Shown: positions 54,601 through 64,000 of the stretch, piece after piece
Position numbering within the stretch: position 1 is the stretch's first letter
Layout: the number at the start of each line of letters is the position of its first letter
From: Colius striatus
Lineage: Eukaryota > Chordata > Aves > Coliiformes > Coliidae
Assembly: GCF_028858725.1 (NCBI RefSeq)
Contig: NC_084762.1
Location: 11,417,374-11,481,373 of the forward strand
DNA length: 64,000 bases
Reading direction: 5' to 3'
The notes under the pieces: model-generated
What the model saw: the letters and a program-made list of their open reading frames with translations, nothing else
Told to the model about the DNA's origin: nothing
Databases searched by the model: none
Made by a program: the position numbers and the translations under genes

Positions 54601-56598
54601 TGCTCCTTTGGAGGAAATTGACCATTATGCAGAATGAATTGGTTGGGGATCAGTGGCTGCAGACAGACTCTAATGATGGGTCAGAGTCAAGCGAGGGAAG
54701 CTATGAAACCTTTCATTAGCCTTATAACTCTTACAGAAGTATTTTAGTAAAATATGTTAAGCAATACAAGAAAAAAAAAAAGTGTTGCAGTTATCATCCC
54801 TTCCAAACTGCCAGTTCTGCCTCTCTACAAGTTCCTGTCCTTCCTCCCTGCTCTTCTTTTAAAGATTTTGTTCATTTGCTTATCGAACCTTTCAGTCAGC
54901 TCCATTGTCTGCTCTGCATTTCTCATTACCAGAGTATCTTATCAAAAGCTGTTGTCATTTGGAAAATGTATTGTTTTTGTTCAGTTTTAACATCATTTTT
55001 CCTGCCTCATTGAGCAGACAGAACTACAAGACAGTCAGGCAGAGGGAAAGCTTTGTCCTGTAGTTTAATTAAGTCTCAGTTGTTTGGACTGTGAGCAGCG
55101 ATAGAAAGTACATTGGACTTAACCCCCTCAATCCAGGCTTAGTAGTCAATATTGAGAAAGTAGGAAAGAAGCCCTTTTGTGTCAGCACCACAAATCATAG
55201 GCCCTGAACACCATTTCACTCTGATTTTAGAAGGTGAACATTTGCCCTCTGCACTGCTGCCTATGGTCTGTTCTTCCCACCTTCATCCTGCCCATCACAT
55301 GAATGACCTGCCATTCACATTCACCAAGATGCCCAGGCGCTGGAGGGTGCATCTCACATTTGGGGAAGAGGAGAGTAAGGCTCCCCCTTCACTGGTTATT
55401 GGGGGAAAGGATGGGCTGGGATGGGCATCTGCATGTGTATCAGTATCTCTATCAATGGGCAAAGTTAGTGCAGAAAGACAGGGAGGGAATGAGTTTGAGT
55501 GGACCTCCCTATCCCTTCAGAAAGCAGAGAGGGGGGGAAAATAAATGTGATGATTCTGACAGATATTCTGCCTGAGTAGAAGTTGAATCTCTGTTTTGTA
55601 CATCTGACCAAAACACCATGGGATAAGGCAGAGATGTTTCCTGGGCCTTTGTTCCCATGCCTGGCCTGAAATGCCTTGTCTTCTAATAAAGTGCTGAGGC
55701 AATAAGCAGCACAGCTGCTGCAGAGGAGAGCAGGCCTAGTGGCATGAATTCAAAAGGAATAATCTTTGATTGCTTTGCTTTTGCATGGTGTAAATATTGG
55801 CTCTGTCCCATATCTTTTAGATACTAAAATCTGAACAAATCTCTCATATCTCTTTCCCAGAAAAAAGACTGAAGTAAAATGCTGATGCTGAGACAATCAA
55901 AGAAAAAGCAAATAACAGCAATCATGCTGACTCTAGAGAAAACTGCAGCACACAGTAGAGGATTTATCACTTGCTTAGATCATCATCTGAGACTCGCTTG
56001 GATTGTCAGCTGGATGTGCAAGAGGAAACACTCAGTGAAGTTAGGAACTGGAGGCTGTATTTTTGCTGTGAAGCACTCATGAGATTATTCAGGACATCTC
56101 TGACACTGCAGGGGCTGCTGCCTTTTCCTTTTTCATTTCTCCTTCCCAATCCTCTGCATGTACAAAAGAACTCAGGATCTGCAGAGATCGCTATAGGTGT
56201 GGAGTCACTTTTTCACAGATTTTACAAATTTCTTGAGGGACTCAGGCAAAAGTTGCCAGATAAGCATCTCCTTACTCTCCCTGGCTTGCTGATGGTCTGA
56301 CCTGAGCCAAGTCAAGTCTCATCATTTGCCTTTAAAATTGGTTGTTTTCTCCTCCTACCCGAGTTGAAATTTCTGTGTTGTGTTTCCTCCACACTGTTTA
56401 CAGATTTACTGCCTAAAACAATCTATTATTATAGATCTGTAGACTTATTATTTACATGAATGCTGATAGCAGTCTTTTCTCAAACCTCAACATTGTATTT
56501 AGATTATCTTTTCTACTTTCTCCCATCCAGCCAACTTGGCTGATCCTGTGCCATTCTTTGTCACACTCTCTGTTCTAGCTTAGGAAAGACAAAGTCTG

Positions 56599-57105
56599 CA
56601 GAATCATGGAAGGGCTGAGATTGGACAGGGATATCTGGAAAATCCTCTGGTCCACGACTCTTGTTGAGGGAGGGCCACCTAGAGCCAGTTTCCCAGGACC
56701 ATGTCTAGACCGGGTTTTAAAGTCTCTACAGAGGGAGACTCCACAGCTTCCCTGGGCAATCTGTGCCAGTGCTCAGTCACCCTCACAGTTAACGGTTTCC
56801 TGATATTTGGAGGAAACCACATGCTTATTGCCTCTGGTCCTGTCAATGGACACCACTGAGAAGAGCCTGGCTGTCTTCTTTGCACCTTCCCTTCAGAGAT
56901 GTATATACATTAAGATCTCCTTAAGTCTCAGCTCTATCAGCCTTTCCTTATAGAAGGAATACTCCAGTCTCCTCTTCTTCTTGTCTCTTTGCTGGATTCT
57001 CTCTGTTATGTCTGTATCTCTTTTGTACCAAGGAGCCCAGAGCTGGACATAGTAAAAGCAGAAGTATCTGAGATCTGTCTGCATCTGCAGACAGGGTGTG
57101 ACTGA
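56599..57105 (-). mobile_element. CR1 LINE 3' end with remains of ORF2 C-terminus
   Basis: The plus strand begins agaatcatggaagggctgag and contains ttcccaggaccatgtctaga, ttccctgggcaatctgtgcc and ttgtaccaaggagcccagag. Read on the minus strand, a piece resembling VQLWAPWYKRDTDITERIQQ (within 57129-56893) matches the C-terminal part of the CR1 ORF2 product. The ...CCCAGGACCATGTC... block marks a third subfamily. It is the only recognised CR1 copy in the CDH18 introns with the same orientation as the gene. Confidence 0.88.
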
Positions 57106-60100
57106 AACTTCAAAACACATAGATCCCAAAAAAATGTATGACTCTCAAACCCCTAATGTTTAAACTTCATTAACCACCCTGAAAGCAAAAAATATACTAA
57201 AAAATCTATGTATAATCATGATTTAATCATAATAGTACGCTCAATCATTTCAGGACAGGAAAGTAAAATCAATGTTTACAAACATACCTAAAGGAGAAAT
57301 TCATGTTGAAAAGGCTTGGAATCTGACTAGGTCATGATGATTAAAATCATTATTTTCCTGGAAAAAGATGTGAGGTCTTTAATTAAAAATGCTGGGAAGC
57401 TTAAATTCATACTAGAAAGATGGTTTCAGCTTTGACTTTGTGTACTGTGCAGAATAGCCAACTAATAGCATATAATTTTTTCTTAGATGTCGGTTTAAGT
57501 CCTGACCCTTTGTAATTCTTCTAGTGTCAAGCCCTGAGAGGCTCATAGATTGAGGTGCTATGGCTGCAGCCATTAAACTCCTTTTTTTAATCTCACAATT
57601 GCTTTCTAGAATGCTTGAGAAATCCATTCCTGGAGAAATTTGGAGCAAGAGCCCTTGATCAAAAGTCAGGAAGACTATTATTTGAGCTAAAGTAAAATTA
57701 CAGTGTGTGCCTTTGAGATGTGAACAGGCTTTGTAAAATCACATCACCGGGTGGTACAAGTGCTATGAAGTAAACCAGAACTATTATGGTCATATTGTTC
57801 TTTTCCCCTCACTTTGGCTTCTTAGCTATTCTCTACTAATTGAAAAGCTTTCCCTGCCAAGTTGTTCTTTTCTGATTTGGAGCTGAATGCACACTTCTTG
57901 ATTTTCAGCATCCACTACTCTCAAAAACAGGTTATTCACTGAAAGCTGTAGTCCATACTTCCTGGATCTGCAAATACTTTTAGTCCTAAACTCCTGATGT
58001 ATTATAGCTTAATGTGATTGCATGTGTCAACTGGAGATCACTTGCTGGTTTTCACGAGCTTCAGTAAGTCGATGAAGTACTGACTGTAAAGATTACTGGC
58101 CTCTTGGTTTTAAACTTTGCTTTTGACTTGTAGGACTTAGGAAATAATATTTAATGCTACAAGTGCTTACAGGAGCTGATCTAGGAATATTTATGCATGT
58201 CAAATGAACCCTAACAATCTTTTATTTGGAAAACTCTGACTTTCCTCTAGCACCAGCTTTCTGACCTCTGCCAGAAAGTACTCACCTTTGTTCCATGTTC
58301 CTGCCAGTCCTGCAAAAGCCCACACAGATCAAAAAAGTCAGTCTGCGTGTGCTCCAAAATGACAAAGATGGGTTTATATGGCTCAAGGCTCTGTTTCCAG
58401 AGAATATGCTGCAGCATTTCGGAGGGTTAATGAGTGACCTTCCCCACTAAAGAATGATGGGTGATGCTTTGAGCCTTAGGTCTATAGATTTAAGATTGAA
58501 GTTGAAAGAAATCTGCACTTTTTTTTTTCGTATTGGCTACTTGTAGTAGCTCCAAATTGATCACTGGAAATGAGGCATCACAGTCCTTAATACATCTGAG
58601 TCTCTTGTCAACTGAGCTGAGGTAACTGTCTGCTTGTGTGCATCTAATCCATGGCAAATGTAAATAAAACACGTTAATTTAAGCTACTACGAAGGGGATT
58701 ACTGTAATAGTTTGTTATATGTATCTTGCTTCAAGGTAAAGGTAGAGAAGATACAGTCAGTTTCTCTCACTCTGATGAAGAGCAGGAATTAATTAAGCTG
58801 CAGGAAAGCAGTTATTTATGAAAGACAGTTTATACAGAGAAGAGGTAGATTTTTCAGCCTGGCATTTGAAAAGTCACCTTTCTGTTCAGTCCCTTAAAAC
58901 CACCCAGTTGCTGAGGAGGAAGCCAGCTCATTCAAATCTGGAGAATGACAGAGAAGTACATGGGAGTGTATGGGGAGAAATTTACAGGGAAAGGACGATA
59001 GAGAGGAGGATGTGGTTGCCTGAGGTAAGGAAGACAAAGTCTAGGAGACAGAGAAGAAAACAGAGGAAAAGTGAGAAAGTCAGGGAGAAATAGGAGGAAG
59101 CAGAAGTTTGTTGTCCTATACCATTTCCAGTGTTGCTGGGAGGTAGCTGGAAATGTTGTGTTATTATGGTAGCCAAATTCTCACTGAGCCAAATGAGACA
59201 AAATTATGGAGGCTGGTGGGGAAAGAGGAGATATGTCAGTCATACCCCTTGGGATTCAGAGAAAATATTGGGATAGAAACTCACTTTTGGTAATTTAGAA
59301 AGAAGACCAAAGTAAGCGGAACAACAACAACAAAAAAATCAGACCACAGAGATCAAAACAGATGTCTGTCACCAGCAGGAGGAAGGCATTGGAGCAGGAC
59401 ATCAGTGAAGTCAATGAGATGTGATTGGGGAGCAAAAAGGCAGAAACCATCTAAGGGAGAAAGATGGACTGTGAAACAGGATGCTGGTATTAGACTGACA
59501 CAGCATTATATATATATAAGAAAACAGTGGACTAGTAAGAAGACTGGAAAAGATAGCAAGGGATGTGCAGCAGGGACTGAGAGGTAGTACTGTAGGGATT
59601 TGAATTGGTTAGCCTGGATAAATTAGGACTTGGAAGAGGTGTCTTAAAGGTGATTGAAGTGACAAGGACTTCAGTAAAAGCCAAGGGATGGAGTAGAGCT
59701 AAAATTGTGACATAAACAGAGAGGAGGTAACTGAGCAAGAAGCCCACAAAACTCACCACAGCAGTTAAAAAGAAATCAAAAATCCTAAGTCCTACCATGG
59801 TAAAAAAATAGCTGACAAAGCATCTTGTTCCCCTCCAGCGTGATACCATATACTGAAAAATAGCTCTGACTTACTGTGTTATTAAATGAAGAGGCTTGAG
59901 GTTCTGGAATTAGATGTCTCAGTCTTTCTGTATATGCATGTTACTATAAGATACATTTTGATGTCACAGGACAGGGCTTTTCTTTTTGAAGAAAAAGCAA
60001 ATTCAAAAAGAAAAGAATGGGATTGGAAAGGTCAGGCACCTGCCTGTTACATATGTAACATTAGTTCATCTTGCTTCTGCTTGTCCATTAAGATAAAGTG

Positions 60101-62051
60101 TTCAAAGATTCAGGAAGAAACCTATTATTTGTATTTTCTTGATTTTTACGTGACAAAGTATTGTATTGGGAAAACAGAACCTATCCATAAAAGTTTCTGG
60201 AGGACTGTGAGCTAATTCTGAAAATAAATAAGTCTTTTCCTTTGGAAGCACATGTAGTGAATATAATTTTGTCCCCAAGATGCTGAGAGCAGAATTGACC
60301 TGTCACTAGCATATATTACTTTTCTCTTTCTTTAATATCATGGTTTCATGACTCTGGACTTGGACAGAAAAATGCACAGTCCTCACAGCTTTCCTGTTTT
60401 GAGTGGCTCAGGCAAAACTTCTGACTCAAGCAGGAAGGATCTAAAGGGCAGTGTTGTGGCACTGAATATAAAACTCATTGTAACTGGAGTAATAACTGGG
60501 ATTCATATCAGGGACGACGATCCTTTTATGCTTTATGTCAGAAGATCATCTCCCAGGAAATCTGACAGCTTCAAAGGTGTCAGTGCATAGTTTTTGAACT
60601 TCATATGCTCTGTTTGATAAAACTGGCTATTCTAGAAAGTATTGCAGATAACTCAGTCTTGCTATCTGTTTGTACTTTGTTGTTATTTAGATAGCTCTGC
60701 CTATATCATTCATACTCTATGGACACATAAAAGTGACTTTTAGGGATATAAATACCTGGTACCAGAAGTATAAAGATCTTTACTGATAGCATTTGCATGT
60801 TTACAGTTTTCATACATTATAATACACTACAACACAAGTGCTTTTTTCTTTGTTTTCCTCTCAGACAGCTTGTAACCATCATAAACTAAAGGAGTCTGAG
60901 AAGAACATGAGATCATTGTTCTTTTCAGAAGTGCTTTGGGATCCTTAATGGTCACAAAGTACTTAGGACTTCATCTTAACATTTATGCTGAGCATTTCTT
61001 GCAACACTATGGATAAAATGGGAATAGACAAAATAGCTGTCCTGAGACACATAAACTCCAGATTTAACACAGTTTGAAAATTAGGTGCACTGGGATAATG
61101 TTGTAAAACAACTTAAAAGCCAGTGACCTTTGCAGGTGTGGAATACCTCTGGCTCCTTTTCTCCTTGTGCTTAATTTCCTGTTTCTTACTGAATATGTGC
61201 TCTGTGCCCTTTAATTCTAACAAATATCACCCCACAAACCAAACCTTTGCAAATTCCTGACTTGTCCAAAAACTTGATTGCAGTAACAGGAGAAAAGAGA
61301 AAAAAATAACATGAACCTGACCATTTTCAAACGCTTTCAAGCAACATATTTTTCTAACAGCAGAATCCAATCTTCATACTCAGCTGTTATCTCCCCCTTC
61401 CTGATGTGTCTAGCATAACAGAGCTAAAGTTTTCATCTAATAACACAGATTTAGTTGCTGTGACTAGTGCTGCTTCCTTTCATGTGAGCTCTTCTAGCCT
61501 ACTTTGTTCTTCAGTTTTGCCTTCTGTTGCATACAGAGCAGAATGGTCTTTTATCCCAGTCTATTATTTGGCAGATTGTTGATTTTGTTGTTGTTGTAAT
61601 GGACATCTTAATGGCTAAACTGCTCTAGGAAAACATTTCAGAGAAAATGAATGAATTTGAAGAGAAACTGTGCCATCCAGTAAATTGTATGGGCTATTGC
61701 CTCAAAGAATGTTTGCTGTCTTTCCATATTTGTATAGAGGGGATATTTACTCAGAAGATGCTTCTTCAAAATGTGATGAAATTGATGGAGTTGTTCTTTA
61801 CATCTGTGATACAATCTAGATTTTAAACAGCTGAAAGGACGTAATTGGTTCAAATACATTAGGAAGTTGGAATCACATGCAACTCTTTCAAAGTTTGTTT
61901 TTCTAACTTCTGGTCGTATACTTTTTTTCTTCAGCTATAGGATATAAAACTTAGGGCATATTGAACTCTAACAGGTCAGTAACTAACAATTGCATGGAAC
62001 TTCTTTTTCTGCTTGAACTAGTTAATATTTGGCCACAGGATGATGCTGTTA

Positions 62052-62460
62052 GAGCATAAGAGAAAAGGCTGCAGGAACTGGGGCTGTTTAGTCTAGAGAA
62101 GAGGAGACTGAGGGGAGATCTTATTAACATTTATAAGTATCTAAATGGTGGATGTCAGGAGGCTGGGGCATCACTTTCTTCTTTTGTATCTAGTGACAGG
62201 ACAAGGGGTAATAATATGAAGCTGGAACACAAAAAGTTCTATTTACACATAAGAAGAAACTATTTCACTGTTCAGGTGAGGGAGCCCTGGCACAGGCTGC
62301 CCAGGGAGGGTGTGGAGTCTCCTTCTCTGGGGGGTCTTCAAGACCCTCCTGGACGCATTTGTGTGTGACCTGATCTAGGTGGACCTGCTTTTGCAGGGAG
62401 GCTGGACTAGATGATCTCTAAAGATCCTGTTCAACCCCTACCATTCTGTGATTCTATGAT
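62052..62460 (+). mobile_element. CR1 LINE 3' end, best preserved copy
   Basis: Landmarks include ggctgcaggaactggggctg, gaggagactgaggggagatc, ggcacaggctgcccagggag, gtgtgtgacctgatctaggt and ggactagatgatctctaaag, ending in a clean 8-bp tail, attctgtgattctatgat. It is the sense-strand form of the subfamily seen at 6.5, 17.8 and 19.7 kb, is less diverged, and lies antisense to CDH18. Confidence 0.95.
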
Positions 62461-64000
62461 AAGAGCATCATCAGATCTGTGATAAATTAGTAAGAATCTG
62501 ATCATTAAATTCAAAGAGCTGGAGATCAAGCTGAAAACAGAGAATCAAAAAAAGTCCTCAGGTGAATGAAAGCCAAGTAAGAGAGATTTCAGGACTTAAA
62601 CATGAAAACTGAATGAAATATTATCTTACAGTTGAAAGCTGTATGGAGAGGTTTAGAGCTTTTAAGCTGACTTACTGGAACACAGTCCTCTTTGTAAAGC
62701 AAAGTATCCCTCTCTAATTCAATATGCTGCTTATTTCTGGGTAGGAATGGTTCCTCCTGCAAAACTGTTAATACTGGAACACAGATCATGTTTTCCTCTG
62801 GAAGGGAACCAGATGAATCAGTTCGTAAAAACTGACCCTGAGAGCACTTCTGTAATTTATCAGTGTACAAGGTCATCAAGTGGAGCTGTGAGACTAAAAT
62901 ATAAGGGTATTTTGTAACATTCCTGATCTTTTAACTGTATGTGGGCATTTGGACAACCAAATAGTGATTTCAGGGTTAAAAAGGGTAGACATAGACTCTT
63001 TAAAACACCGTAGGTTTCGGTATTACAATGAGCACAGAGTTTGGAGAAGACACAGTGAGATGATGACTTTTCTTGTGTATTTGCAAACGTAGGATCAGTA
63101 ACTAAAGCACTTGGGTCTCCTAGGAGGGTTTGTGAAATAAAAAATCTCTTGCTGAGGAGTGGTTATACATTCAAATGATTCTCCTGTCATATGGAAAACT
63201 GCTCAACAATATGATTAAAGGCTTGTTATCTAGTTGCAAGGGAGCATGGTTTTAAACAGAATGTTGACATTAGTGGGGCTATTTTCATAAGTTACTGCCA
63301 AGGAAAAGGGTTCTCACATCAGTCTTTGTTAGCAAAGGTTTTGATCCTTTATCAAGAGCATGTCACAGATTCATGAACAAACACATTTCTATATTAGAAA
63401 AGGAAGAAGATTTTTTTAAAAAAGCTAGTGAAACAAACAACATTAATAATAGTTTAATAGTTTTAAGCAGTAATTAACAGTGAATTGAAGCAAGAGCTAA
63501 ACAGTCACTCTAGCGTGTTGCATTTGATCACAACATATCACCTAGCGTGTTTATTGTACATTTTGAGAATCAAAGTAACGAGTCAGAATACACATAGTTA
63601 ATAAACATGGATTAAAAACTCCAAATCAAATTTGGAGTCACAGATGAATGTGTATGCATTTGCTAGACACTAGTGGCATCTTCCTGTTCTGTCGTAGTCC
63701 TGTTTGGTAAATGCTAGTAGTTGAAGACTGATGACTTTCATTTTGTCTGCAATATTTCTCATGAAAGTCTGTGAGTAAAAATATATCCTGAAGTCAGGTA
63801 GGTCCAGCACAACTAGCGCTGGAAGTATGTGTAATGACTGCCTACATCCTTAGACTGTGTCTACATAGGAGCTTCTTGATGGACACGTGAGTCTGCTTCA
63901 CTTTATAGTTTCTAATGTGGCTGGAAATACATCTAGAAAATCAATGTACTGTACCACATTTATATAACAGCTGCCCTCTCCCTTGTATTTCATGAACATA

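Larger units (their letters stand above)
43692..64000 (-). other. CDH18: CDH18 intron upstream of the 137-base exon (3' part, over 20.3 kb)
   Basis: The acceptor ttttcacatacag closes it at 43692. I looked on the minus strand for the next exon (usually 254 bases, carrying the EC3-EC4 linker DVxEPPxF) and saw no match. The intron therefore appears to run past the right edge. It contains CR1 pieces at 51.3, 56.6 and 62.1 kb and a mildly GC-richer stretch at about 55.2-55.6 kb with two overlapping open frames of no recognised family. Confidence 0.75.

Noticed and set aside
60348..60590. 80-codon plus-strand frame
   Set aside because: No recognisable domain, no splice context, and expected by chance over this length.
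1..64000. CRISPR arrays, operons, tRNA and rRNA genes, phage or plasmid functions
   Set aside because: None seen. The sequence is vertebrate nuclear DNA with split exons and CR1 elements.

Overview
The window looks like bird chromosomal DNA, or possibly another archosaur. It is AT-rich, almost free of long open frames, and carries about eleven remnants of the CR1 (chicken repeat 1) LINE. Several of these end in the CR1 8-bp tail related to ATTCTATG. The only gene I can identify is a classical type II cadherin on the minus strand. Its C-terminal tail and extracellular sequence fit CDH18 (cadherin-18, formerly cadherin-14) better than its paralogues. All similarity calls are from memory of the families; no search was run.

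Layout. Bases 1 to about 26,300 are non-coding DNA downstream of the gene, with CR1 fragments near 0.5, 6.5-7.15, 17.8-18.2, 19.7-20.1 and 22.2-22.6 kb. There is also one unexplained exon-like segment at 7,795-8,268. From about 26,300 to 43,691, read on the minus strand, lie the 3' untranslated region and the last five coding exons. In transcript order these are 137, 122, 118, 252 and 500 coding bases, the sizes usual for type II cadherins, and all phases join. They encode the end of EC4, EC5, the transmembrane helix and the catenin-binding tail. Bases 43,692-64,000 hold no recognisable exon and are read as part of the preceding intron, which is therefore longer than 20.3 kb.

How it works. 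The protein is a calcium-dependent adhesion molecule. EC4-EC5 sit next to the membrane. The tail has a p120-catenin juxtamembrane region and a C-terminal beta-catenin region, linking adhesion to actin. The most interesting observation is that the 118-base exon stays open for 34 codons past its splice donor. Transcripts retaining that intron would encode a shorter protein without membrane anchor or tail.

I found no bacterial-type system, CRISPR array, tRNA or rRNA. Nothing here convincingly looks like a new biological system; the rest of the report is an annotation plus modest leads.
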